Part shown: piece after piece, positions 7,461-14,101 of the stretch | How positions within the stretch are numbered: position 1 is the stretch's first letter | Layout of the letters: every line of letters starts with the position of its first letter | Source of the DNA: B1-G15 sp964346135 | Lineage (GTDB): Archaea; Thermoproteota; Bathyarchaeia; Bathyarchaeales; Bathyarchaeaceae | Assembly (NCBI GenBank): GCA_964346135.1 | Contig: CAYFTS010000212.1 | Span: 1-20,990 of the forward strand | Length of the DNA stretch: 20,990 bases | Direction of reading: 5' to 3' | Position numbers and translations under genes: made by a program | Notes under the pieces: generated by a model | The model's input: only the letters and a program-made list of their open reading frames with translations | Told to the model about the DNA's origin: nothing | Databases searched by the model: none

Positions 7461-7669
7461 CCCATATGCCTCCACTTTTCTAACATCTTCTCTTTCCTCG
7501 TCTCCTTCTTGAATTCTTTGTAGTGATCTTTACAGAGGTAGACTCTCCCCCTTCCCCTTCCACCTACATTTAACCCAGCTCGACTCACCTTTTCGTTGGA
7601 AAGGGAGCGAACTGCCTGTTTGCCGCATCCAACCACGCTGCAATTGACGCCCTTAGCAACTCGACCCAA
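7457..7669 (-). CDS. Small basic putative zinc-binding protein upstream of thrS
   Basis: A 70-residue protein I cannot assign to a named family. It has a C-x4-C pair (C10, C15) and a C-x2-H pair (C46, H49) separated by about 30 residues, the pattern of a small zinc finger. The middle (AGLNVGGRGRGRVYLC) and the tail (Lys/Arg/Glu-rich) are strongly basic, suggesting RNA or ribosome binding. The start is TTG at 7669, with GGAGGG seven bases upstream. It ends inside the thrS start (CTGA overlap), so its translation is coupled to the synthetase. It begins 25 bases after the pfkB gene. A role in translation is inferred from context only. Confidence 0.75.
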   Translation of the reverse strand: MGRVAKGVNCSVVGCGKQAVRSLSNEKVSRAGLNVGGRGRGRVYLCKDHYKEFKKETRKEKMLEKWRHMG

Positions 7670-7694
7670 CTATTATCCCTCCAACAGTCTAGTA

Positions 7695-8612
7695 TTAAAC
7701 AGTTAATCGCTTAAGCCCTTTCTCATAAATTCTAATAGCCCTCTTATAGGTTTCTTCTTTTTCCCCAAACACCTCAGGTCCCAAACCCTCCACAATAAAA
7801 GAAGCAGCAGCTGATCCCACGCATGCGCACCACGCTGGATCTTTGCCTTGAACGTGTTCGGCTAGGAAAGCGCCGATAAAAACATCTCCAGCGCCCGTCA
7901 CGTCTTTAACCACTTTTGACTTGCATGCAGGGATTTCATGGAGTTCTTCATCGAAAAATAATGTGGACCCTTTCATACCCTTAGTTACCACTATTATTTT
8001 TGCTCCACATTCATGAATCTTCTGCACAGCCCGACGAAAGTCGGATAATCCTGTTACTGCTTTGATTTCATCAAGCGATGATTTGTATATGTCAATTTGT
8101 CGGAGAATCTGTGGGTCTTTCCATTTCCCTAACCGCACATTTCCTTGTTCATCAAATTTTCGCACGAACCCTTGTGGGTCTAAAGAAAGAATAGTCGTTA
8201 ATCCTCGTAGTTTTTCGATAACACCGTGTGACAACTCGTTTGCGATGGGCGCTACGTGAATGGCTTTGGCTCGCAGAGAATTCGGCACATCTTCTGGATA
8301 GATGGGTGGGGCTTGATTCTTCAGTTGGAGTTGTCGCTTGTGTTTTTCATGTTTTAGAAGGAATCTTGTTGTTGAAGCGTCTCTAAAATGCTTCAGTCCA
8401 GATAAATCCACTCCATTAGCTTTTAGCCACTCAATATACTCGTTGGGAAAGTCTTCTCCCACCTTAGAGATCACTGAAACCTCTGCGCCTAGTTTTCTCG
8501 CTGCAAGTGAAACATAGGTTGGAGCGCCGCCTAGTGTGGGCTTAGAAGTGGCTATTGTCGGCGAGAATATCTGATCAATCGCGAAGTGTCCAACTGTGAC
8601 CAAATCAAACAT
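7695..8612 (-). CDS. PfkB-family carbohydrate/nucleoside kinase
   Basis: ATP-dependent kinase of the ribokinase/PfkB fold, 305 residues. The N-terminal substrate motif GGAPTYVSLAARKLG (28-42) and the C-terminal ATP/anion-hole motif DVTGAGDVFIGAFL (237-250) with catalytic Asp D243 are intact, as is VVTKGMKGS before it. The family phosphorylates sugars, nucleosides or similar alcohols; archaeal members include ribokinase, nucleoside kinase and 2-keto-3-deoxygluconate kinase. I see nothing that fixes the substrate. It is the first gene of the minus-strand run pfkB-small protein-thrS. The ATG at 8612 lies about 34 bases below a TATA-like element at 8640-8651, so the mRNA is probably nearly leaderless; no clear ribosome site precedes it. 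Confidence 0.9.
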   Translation of the reverse strand: MFDLVTVGHFAIDQIFSPTIATSKPTLGGAPTYVSLAARKLGAEVSVISKVGEDFPNEYIEWLKANGVDLSGLKHFRDASTTRFLLKHEKHKRQLQLKNQAPPIYPEDVPNSLRAKAIHVAPIANELSHGVIEKLRGLTTILSLDPQGFVRKFDEQGNVRLGKWKDPQILRQIDIYKSSLDEIKAVTGLSDFRRAVQKIHECGAKIIVVTKGMKGSTLFFDEELHEIPACKSKVVKDVTGAGDVFIGAFLAEHVQGKDPAWCACVGSAAASFIVEGLGPEVFGEKEETYKRAIRIYEKGLKRLTV

Positions 8613-8639
8613 TGTAAGAACGTAAGGTATATGAGCGTA

Positions 8640-8651
8640 GGGTTATAAATC
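8640..8651. promoter_or_regulatory. Shared TATA-like element between pfkB and the eS26 gene
   Basis: GGGTTATAAATC reads as a TATA box on both strands (TTATAAA forward, ATTTATAA reverse). It sits 34 bases from the pfkB ATG and about 40 bases from the eS26 TTG, so one element could drive both divergent genes, or two overlapping boxes could compete. This is prediction from spacing and composition. Confidence 0.45.
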
Positions 8652-8685
8652 TGTTCTAACATCTATTAAGGTTGAGTGAACACCA

Positions 8686-8985
8686 TTGCCGGTGAAACGC
8701 AAGTCACGAGGCAGATCTAAAGGAGGTAAAGGAAAAGGCGCTCTAGTCCAGTGTAGCAGTTGCGGCCAACTGGTTCCCCGCGACAAAGCCAAGAAAACAT
8801 CTCGCCGAGTGTCCATGGTCGACTCAGCCTTATACAAGGAGCTTCGTCAAAAAGGTACCTACATGCCCAGTAGACTTGAGACAAGATACTACTGTGTTTC
8901 GTGCGCTGTGCACCGTGGCGTCGTCAAGGTGCGCGCGCGGAATGAACGGAAAACACGGACTAGAAGAAGGCGATTTAGGCGCTGA
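8686..8985 (+). CDS. rps26e: 30S ribosomal protein eS26
   Basis: Small-subunit ribosomal protein, 99 residues. It has the family's basic N-terminus (MPVKRKSRGRSKGGKGKG), two zinc-binding CxxC pairs (C23/C26 and C70/C73) and the conserved VSMVDSALYKEL-like middle, ending in an Arg-rich tail. eS26 sits at the mRNA exit channel in eukaryotic ribosomes. The start is TTG at 8686, which gives the family's expected MPxKRKSRGR beginning; GTG at 8692 would lose two residues. The protein is found in TACK and Asgard archaea but generally not in Euryarchaeota, which helps place the organism. It ends five bases before the convergent phosphatidyltransferase gene. Confidence 0.95.
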   Translation: MPVKRKSRGRSKGGKGKGALVQCSSCGQLVPRDKAKKTSRRVSMVDSALYKELRQKGTYMPSRLETRYYCVSCAVHRGVVKVRARNERKTRTRRRRFRR

Positions 8986-8989
8986 CCTT

Positions 8990-9619
8990 TTAAAAGCTAA
9001 CTTGAGATTTGTGGAAATAAATCACCCGTTGAAGCACGGTTAGATTCGTGAGAATTGCGAGAAGGATTATGCTCCACCCTAAAGCATCCAGCCAAATGAC
9101 GCTGAGAAGGCTTGCTACTGCCAGTATGATTAAGCGTTCGGCGCGCTCAGCGATACCCACTGTTTCCATTTTTACTCCAGCCGCCTCAGCTCTAGCGCGA
9201 ACATAACTCACCAGTAGCGAACCGATTAGCGCGGCAAGACCCCAGAATGGGTCGCATAGCTTGCCGAGAATTATGCCGCCTAAAACAACAGCGTCAACAT
9301 ATCGATCTAACAGAGAATCAAGGAAACCACCGAAAGCTGTGGTTTCTCCGTAAATTCTTGCGAGGGCACCGTCTAATGCGTCGCAAAAGCCAGAGGCTAG
9401 AAGGAATATTGTAGCTGCTATTAGAAGAGACGGATTGGATAGCGAGTTTCCATATAGTAAAGCTGAGATTATTGCGAATAACACTCCTATGCCACTTACA
9501 TGATTTGGAGTTAAGCCTACGCTGTGAGCAAGCTTCGCTTCGTAGGATATCCAGAATTGAAACCTTTCCTTCAGCCTTGTGAGCAACTTGTCTCTATCCT
9601 TCCACAACTTTATGATCAC
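8990..9619 (-). CDS. CDP-alcohol phosphatidyltransferase, probable archaetidylinositol phosphate synthase
   Basis: Integral membrane enzyme that condenses a CDP-activated ether lipid with an alcohol phosphate. The full CDP-alcohol transferase signature D-x2-DG-x2-AR-x8-G-x3-D-x3-D is present at D80, D83-G84, A87-R88, G97, D101 and D105, the metal and catalytic residues of the family. Several membrane helices follow. The GLTPNHVSGIG start and the late ERAERLIILA motif resemble archaeal archaetidylinositol-phosphate synthases, which use inositol 1-phosphate; that specificity is inference. The start is GTG at 9619, but no ribosome site precedes it. A TATA-like TTTTTTAAATAAAC lies only about 11 bases upstream, so a leaderless start at TTG 9607 is also possible. 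Confidence 0.88.
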   Translation of the reverse strand: MIIKLWKDRDKLLTRLKERFQFWISYEAKLAHSVGLTPNHVSGIGVLFAIISALLYGNSLSNPSLLIAATIFLLASGFCDALDGALARIYGETTAFGGFLDSLLDRYVDAVVLGGIILGKLCDPFWGLAALIGSLLVSYVRARAEAAGVKMETVGIAERAERLIILAVASLLSVIWLDALGWSIILLAILTNLTVLQRVIYFHKSQVSF

Positions 9620-9670
9620 AATGTTTATTTAAAAAATCTCTCTGTAAAATGAAAACACGGAAGGACTTAC

Positions 9671-9964
9671 ATGATCCATACAACTCCGTTAAGAATAAAC
9701 TCCAAAATGGCAATCGGATTAAAGGTGGATTTACCTGACTCGCCGCCTCTCGTAATGATTATAGGACAAACAGGATTCGTCATGTGCGGTTTCCTCAACA
9801 TGGAAGCAGCGGAGAAACTGAACGTAGTTGTCGCCACTGTAAGTGGGGTCAAAAACTTTGATGATGTTCTCCAGGCGAAGGTTAAGGCAGTTACGTCCAT
9901 GGCTGAAAAGAAAGGAATAAAAGTTGGAATGAAAGGAAGAGACGCCGTGAAGCTGTTGCTCTAA
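9671..9964 (+). CDS. DUF1805 (YunC-like) protein
   Basis: A 97-residue protein of the DUF1805 family. The recognisable core is PLVMIIGQTGFVMCGFLNME (residues about 26-45), followed by AAEKLNVVVATVSGVKNFDDVL and a closing KVGMKGRDAVKLL. The family is widespread in archaea and Bacillus, has a small alpha/beta fold, and has no established function that I can state. The start is ATG at 9671 after GGAAGG, with a TATA-like stretch around 9624-9637 shared with the divergent lipid synthase gene. It is convergent with proS and only three bases from its stop. Confidence 0.88.
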   Translation: MIHTTPLRINSKMAIGLKVDLPDSPPLVMIIGQTGFVMCGFLNMEAAEKLNVVVATVSGVKNFDDVLQAKVKAVTSMAEKKGIKVGMKGRDAVKLLL

Positions 9965-9967
9965 GAT

Positions 9968-11410
9968 TTAATAGGCTATCGCAACTCTCACCACGTGCTC
10001 TGCCTTTCGTCCACAAACCACACATTTCCCATCTACTTTCTCTTCTATGTCAACGGGCACTCCTAAAACTCGCGCGTCCACCTCTTCCTCCAGTCGATGA
10101 CCACACTCTGCGCGGCTACACCATAAGACCTCAACGATGCCAGCCCTTTTCCGCAACAGTTGTTTCGCTTCCTCTAAACTTTCAACTCTGTAAATGTGAT
10201 TTTCCATCCATTGCCGAGCTTTCTGCCACAGGTCTTGTTTGATTTCACTAATGAGTTTCTGAACAACTGGCACAAGCTCGCTCATTTTACACGTTTGTTT
10301 CTCCAAAGTGTCCCGTCGAACAATAGTCACTTCGCTTTTTTCTATGTCTCGTGGCCCCACTTCAATACGTATGGGGATACCTCGCAACTCCCAATAATAG
10401 AATTTAGAACCTGGAGTCAAATCTGTTCGTAGATCCAATTCGACTTTGATCTCTGCCTTCCTCATTTTTGAGGTAATGTCTTTGCACGCTTTGTTGATGT
10501 GTTCCTCTTTTTCTTTGTATAGAATAGGAATGACCACAACATGGATGGGTGCAATATTTGGTGGCAACACTACTCCCTGGTCATCACCGTGGGCGCTCAA
10601 AACAGCAACTATAGCTCGCCCCGATATTCCATAGCAGGTCTGCCAAATGTGTTCCTGCGTTCCCTTTTCAGTTTCATAGGTGATGTCAAAAGCCTTAGAG
10701 AAATTTTGACCCAAGTTATGCACAGTTCCTATCTGAAGACACCTACCGTCTGGGCATATCATGTCAAATGCCAAGGAATAAAGCGCTCCTGGAAACTTAT
10801 CCCAGTCTGGTCTCCGTGAGATGATGTAGGGAACACCTAACTCATCAAAGAACCTCTTGTAAACTTCAACGGCCACCTTCACCTGTGCCTCAGCTTCCTT
10901 TAGCGTGGCGTGAGAAGTGTGGGCTTCTTTAAAGGTGGCTACCTCTCGCATTCTTATGATGGGGCGTGTAGCCTTAGTTTCATAACGAAATATATTAACA
11001 ATCTGATAGAATTTTTTTGGCAAATCTGCGTGGGATCGAATCCACAGCTTCAGCATTGGCGCTATAACAGTTTCGCTTGTTGGTCTGAGGGCATACCTTA
11101 CCTTGAGAGGTGTTGAGCCGCCTCGGGTGACCCAGAAACATTGTTCCTCAAAGCTTCCTACGTGAGCAGACTCTTTAGCCAACGATGTTTCAGGAATCAT
11201 GAGAGGAAACAACGTTTCGTCATGTCCAGTTGAATCGAGCAGGTCACGCAGGATTTGAAAAATATTTCTTCGGATTTTAAACCCGTAGGGCATCCAGACT
11301 CCGCAGCCCTTGATTGGATATCGGTAGTCCATTATTTTCGCGTCTATCAAGACGTTTCGAAACCAGTTGCCGTATTGTTTGCTCCATTTTTTTCTTTTCA
11401 CAGTTGGCAT
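9968..11410 (-). CDS. proS: Prolyl-tRNA synthetase, archaeal/eukaryotic type
   Basis: Charges tRNA-Pro. The 480-residue length and lack of a bacterial editing insertion identify the archaeal type. Class II core motifs are visible: VWMPYGFKIRRNIFQILRD (motif 1 region), FRYETKATRPIIRMREVATFKEAHTSH (motif 2) and the later GISGRAIVAVLSAHGDDQG (motif 3 region). An anticodon-binding domain follows. The C-terminal zinc domain has C431, C436, C463 and C466, and the chain ends in Tyr480, as typical for this type. The start is ATG at 11410, with GGTGA seven bases upstream and a TATA-like element at 11439-11449. It overlaps no neighbour but converges tightly with the DUF1805 gene. Confidence 0.96.
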   Translation of the reverse strand: MPTVKRKKWSKQYGNWFRNVLIDAKIMDYRYPIKGCGVWMPYGFKIRRNIFQILRDLLDSTGHDETLFPLMIPETSLAKESAHVGSFEEQCFWVTRGGSTPLKVRYALRPTSETVIAPMLKLWIRSHADLPKKFYQIVNIFRYETKATRPIIRMREVATFKEAHTSHATLKEAEAQVKVAVEVYKRFFDELGVPYIISRRPDWDKFPGALYSLAFDMICPDGRCLQIGTVHNLGQNFSKAFDITYETEKGTQEHIWQTCYGISGRAIVAVLSAHGDDQGVVLPPNIAPIHVVVIPILYKEKEEHINKACKDITSKMRKAEIKVELDLRTDLTPGSKFYYWELRGIPIRIEVGPRDIEKSEVTIVRRDTLEKQTCKMSELVPVVQKLISEIKQDLWQKARQWMENHIYRVESLEEAKQLLRKRAGIVEVLWCSRAECGHRLEEEVDARVLGVPVDIEEKVDGKCVVCGRKAEHVVRVAIAY

Positions 11411-11540
11411 TGTGCGTCACCGTTTTAGCTTGCAACAACATTTATTTTGGCATCGTTTAGGTATTAGTGATGCCTCAACTAATTGGTTAGGGTATTCATG
11501 CTGATACTTCATTCTTTAGAGGATTCGACTTATTTCTGTC

Positions 11541-12032
11541 TTACCCTTTTGGTGATAATATTATTCCCTCTAACACCATTTCCACAACAGGTACGGCATC
11601 GACGATAGTTAGTTCTCCCTCATATGAGCCCAACATCTTTTGCTCCTTATACATACCTGTGCTGTGACCTACAAATGTACCAGAAAAACCATCGGGTGTA
11701 ACTACACTGCGAAATGAACCTTCAAAGGCACCTTCATCGACTGTTAGTACAAATTTCCCATGATTAACACCATCACCAGTCTCTAGGTTAACGGTTTCGT
11801 AGCTCACTAGCCACATTGTGCCCGAGATGTCGCCGGTAACAGTTCCATCCGATTCTGCACCCATGACGTGTTGGACATTACCCTTCGTAATCCAGACTTT
11901 ACCTAGAGAAATATTTCCTGGGACGAAACTTGCTTCTGCTGTAAACGGAGTCTTTGTTGCTGGTTCAGCTATTGTTGGTGCTACTACAAACAACGCTGAT
12001 AGAACCGTAACAAACAGCAAGACTTTCTTCAG
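11541..12032 (-). CDS. Small secreted beta-rich protein with signal peptide
   Basis: A 163-residue protein of unknown function. From a CTG start at 12032 it begins KKVLLFVTVLSALFVVAPTIA after the initiator, a textbook signal peptide with a basic n-region, a hydrophobic core and a cleavage site near IAEP/ATK. GGAGGTGA lies six bases before this CTG. The TTG at 12020 would lose the two lysines and has no ribosome site at a proper distance. The mature part is rich in Gly, Val and Thr with repeated short strands (GTVTGDISGTMWL, GSFRSVVTPDGFSGTFVGH, GSYEGELTIV), suggesting a beta barrel or lipocalin-like fold. That fold guess is weak. It is probably exported; no operon partner is seen. Confidence 0.72.
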   Translation of the reverse strand: MKKVLLFVTVLSALFVVAPTIAEPATKTPFTAEASFVPGNISLGKVWITKGNVQHVMGAESDGTVTGDISGTMWLVSYETVNLETGDGVNHGKFVLTVDEGAFEGSFRSVVTPDGFSGTFVGHSTGMYKEQKMLGSYEGELTIVDAVPVVEMVLEGIILSPKG

Positions 12033-12075
12033 TTTTTCTCACCTCCTTCTCCTATTTCACAATAACTCGTTATTT

Positions 12076-12115
12076 CATTTCAGGTTGCATTAATGATTTA
12101 TGAAGAAATGTTCTA
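12076..12115 (+). repeat. Dispersed intergenic repeat, copy A
   Basis: Full-length copy containing CATTTCAGGTTGCATTAA, then ATTTAT, then TGTTCTAT. It matches copies C and D over about 40 bases. It lies between the divergent genes at 12032 (minus) and 12178 (plus), 10 bases before copy B. Confidence 0.6.
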
Positions 12116-12124
12116 TGCATCGCC

Positions 12125-12150
12125 GTTTGAAGTTGCATTAAAAATTTAAG
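12125..12150 (+). repeat. Dispersed intergenic repeat, copy B (short), possible promoter
   Basis: Carries AAGTTGCATTAAAAATTTAA, a 20-base string identical to copy D, but lacks the TGTTCTAT end. The ATTTAA part sits about 34 bases upstream of the ATG at 12178, where a TATA box would be expected. Confidence 0.6.
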
Positions 12151-12177
12151 GCACACACATCATCTTTAGATAAGGAA

Positions 12178-12570
12178 ATGAAGCTCGTCAAGCTAAAAAT
12201 CTTGGATTCTTTTCTAAAAGAAGCAATTGGCGGAGAATTTACGCTATACCTCTGTGATGAAGCTAACATTCTCCACCTAATCAACAAAGTGGATACTTGC
12301 AGAAAAGGAAAATTCTTCATCAAAAACTATCCAGAATATCGGAGCCTACTTCACATGACATGGAATCCTGTTAAGAAAAGATTCTACAGAACCATCGCCA
12401 TATCGGCTTACACCAAAAACAACAAGTTCTTTGAAGCAAGGAAAAACCCAAGACTCATCTTGCCCGATGGGTTAACCATCTTTCTAGGACTGGGATTATG
12501 CAAATCTGAAGGAGAAGAAATTGTTGACTTTGAAACTTTCAAAAAGGAGATACGGAAAAGCTTACTCTGA
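12178..12570 (+). CDS. Hypothetical 130-residue protein
   Basis: Unrecognised cytoplasmic protein: no signal peptide, no membrane segment, basic overall. It begins with alternating hydrophobic residues (KLVKLKILDSFLKEAIGG, then EFTLYLCDEANILHLI), loosely like a beta-grasp opening. It ends with DGLTIFLGLGLC and an acidic-to-basic tail (EEIVDFETFKKEIRKSLL). It has no C-terminal GG, so it is not an obvious MoaD or SAMP modifier. The middle (YPEYRSLLHMTWNPVKKRFYRTIAISAY) is aromatic-rich. ATG 12178 is preceded by AAGGA. The repeat copy B provides a likely TATA box 28 bases before it. Base composition is more AT-rich than in the core genes. I give no function. Confidence 0.65.
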   Translation: MKLVKLKILDSFLKEAIGGEFTLYLCDEANILHLINKVDTCRKGKFFIKNYPEYRSLLHMTWNPVKKRFYRTIAISAYTKNNKFFEARKNPRLILPDGLTIFLGLGLCKSEGEEIVDFETFKKEIRKSLL

Positions 12571-12579
12571 AGACTTGTT

Positions 12580-12620
12580 CATTTCAAGTTGCATCAATAA
12601 TTTAAGAAAAAGTGTTCTAT
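12580..12620 (+). repeat. Dispersed intergenic repeat, copy C
   Basis: Full copy with CATTTCAAGTTGCATCAATA, ATTTAAG and GTGTTCTAT. It starts nine bases after the stop of the preceding gene and lies upstream of the BsuPI-like gene. A degenerate further copy (TGTAGCATTAAATAACATTC, then GTTCTAC) follows at 12644-12670. Confidence 0.6.
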
Positions 12621-12685
12621 TATCAGTACGATTTGTTCTAAAATGTAGCATTAAATAACATTCGTTCTACCGTATACGTAGTGAA

Positions 12686-13186
12686 ATGAGAATGACTAGT
12701 TGGATTAGAGAAGTTATGATGAAAAGGGTCTGGAAGATTACGGTATTTCTTTTGCTTATTATTGTGGCTGGTGCTTCTATTGTTGCTGGGGTGGTTACAA
12801 TTTTCCCTAAGTCAACTGTTCAAGATTTAAGGGTTGAAGTTTGGACAGATAAGAAAACATATGGAGTAAACGAAAACATAACAATACACCTGAAAATAGT
12901 CAACCCTACACTTTCACAGATTATCCTACATTTTAATTCAGCATTTCAATTCGATTACATAATATTTGATCAGGCGAACAATCAACTCTATCAGTGGTCA
13001 AGCAACAAACGTTTTGCTCAAATGCTAACTGAAATACGTGTAAGTCCTCTTAATTCCTATGAAAAAACCTTCGATTACACTAGTTATCATCCTCTCTATC
13101 CCCTACAACCTGAAACATACACCATCAGAGGAGTTGTAGTTGGCTACTTCTCTGAGAATACGACAGTAAAAATCTCAGGAACTTAA
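12686..13186 (+). CDS. Membrane-anchored BsuPI-like (intracellular proteinase inhibitor fold) protein
   Basis: A 166-residue protein with an N-terminal membrane anchor (about 16-38, after KRVWK) and an external domain that resembles the BsuPI family. The pattern is KKTYGVNENITIHLKIVNPT, then a FQFDYIIFDQANNQLYQWS segment and RFAQMLTEIRVSPLNSYEKTFDY, followed by LQPETYTIRGVVVGYF. In bacteria this Ig-like domain was first seen in a Bacillus proteinase inhibitor, but most members have no known activity. Here it faces outside, so surface binding is more likely than intracellular inhibition. The start could be ATG 12686 or either of the ATGs at 12716/12719; none has a strong ribosome site. Confidence 0.75.
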   Translation: MRMTSWIREVMMKRVWKITVFLLLIIVAGASIVAGVVTIFPKSTVQDLRVEVWTDKKTYGVNENITIHLKIVNPTLSQIILHFNSAFQFDYIIFDQANNQLYQWSSNKRFAQMLTEIRVSPLNSYEKTFDYTSYHPLYPLQPETYTIRGVVVGYFSENTTVKISGT

Positions 13187-13317
13187 TCCCTGAACTTGCA
13201 ATGTTTCTTTTGGTTCTGTTATGACCCTTCCGCTTTCAATTTTGTCATCTTGAATTGTGATTGTTCATATTGATTTCAAAGACGTAAGGATTTTGTGAAA
13301 TAAATGTGAGGTATGTA

Positions 13318-13584
13318 ATGATTGAAATGTCAAAAGAGAAACCTAGAAAGAGAACTACGATCAAAGGACACTACTTGCAGGTGAGACAACGTTCAACTAG
13401 GAAGGGAAAGAAAGGAACAATACTTGGTAAATGGAAATCTGAGAAAAGAGGAAAAAGTCGAGTGTATAGGTGCAAGCTTACAGTAAGTAGGAGACTGCAG
13501 AGGTTCTGTGGACACAGGAAAGCAGGTTCCCATTGTCAAAAAGATGGAAATGGCTGTCCACAACTAATAATATCTTATCAATAG
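13318..13584 (+). CDS. Small, very basic Cys/His-rich hypothetical protein
   Basis: An 88-residue protein not assigned to a family. The first half is extremely Lys/Arg-rich (KEKPRKRTTIKGHYLQVRQR, then STRKGKKGTILGKWKSEKRG). The C-terminal half carries four cysteines and two histidines in a compact array (VYRCKL, RFCGHRKAGSHCQKDGNGCP) that looks like a zinc-binding module. A nucleic-acid-binding role is plausible but unproven. ATG 13318 is favoured because GTGAGGT lies just upstream; the GTG at 13306 is itself part of that ribosome-site-like string. It stands alone, with T-rich sequence before it at 13200-13260 and no promoter I can be sure of. Confidence 0.6.
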   Translation: MIEMSKEKPRKRTTIKGHYLQVRQRSTRKGKKGTILGKWKSEKRGKSRVYRCKLTVSRRLQRFCGHRKAGSHCQKDGNGCPQLIISYQ

Positions 13585-13663
13585 CTCTTTGGTTTAAGAA
13601 TCGTGCAAAGGTTTAGCTTTGCAGTCTCTTTTAAGAAACTCAATTTTACTCCATCTCACTATG

Positions 13664-13709
13664 TCATTTTAAGTTGCATTAAAAATTTAAGAGAGAAGGT
13701 TCTATTTAG
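13664..13709 (+). repeat. Dispersed intergenic repeat, copy D
   Basis: Full copy with TCATTTTAAGTTGCATTAAA, then ATTTAAGAGAGA and GTTCTAT. It lies 38 bases upstream of the GTG start at 13747, with its ATTTAA in TATA position for a transcript starting near 13712. Confidence 0.6.
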
Positions 13710-13746
13710 ATTAGGATTTCCTGTAATTGTGTCATGGTGATTGAAT

Positions 13747-13968
13747 GTGTTTGAAGGTGAAAAGACCATAGTGTTTTGGATTGGTTTAATTATTCTAGGT
13801 TTGGCTTCAGTAGGTCTTTTCGGAATATTGTGGATGATTACAATCTGGGATGGATACATAGATCGATTTTACATGCTCAAACAAGCAGTTCCAGTTATTG
13901 TGGGCGGAGTAGTTTTCATACTCATAGGACTGTACATGATGAAGTCTGGTGTTAAGAAGAAAGAATAG
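13747..13968 (+). CDS. Small two-helix membrane protein
   Basis: A 73-residue protein with two predicted membrane helices. The first (TIVFWIGLIILGLASVGLFG and onward) and the second (VPVIVGGVVFILIGLYMM) are joined by a short polar loop WDGYIDRFYMLKQ, and a KKKE tail closes the chain. The positive tail suggests a cytoplasmic C-terminus. I see no family signature. The start is placed at GTG 13747 because GGTGA lies six bases upstream; a TTG at 13741 abuts that site and is unlikely. Repeat copy D is its probable promoter. Confidence 0.6.
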   Translation: MFEGEKTIVFWIGLIILGLASVGLFGILWMITIWDGYIDRFYMLKQAVPVIVGGVVFILIGLYMMKSGVKKKE

Positions 13969-14101
13969 TAAGGTACTCATGGGTGTTACCATACCTATGT
14001 TTTCAGAATTTTAACAGTTATGTAGCATCTTCTACGGGAAAATTGGATAAACCTCTTATTACATAAATATTCAGCGATAAAACAGGAAAAGGGATGCAAT
14101 A

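Noticed and set aside
12076..13709. Intergenic repeats as a CRISPR array
   Set aside because: Copies are irregularly spaced over 1.6 kb, separated by genes, and not followed by uniform spacers.
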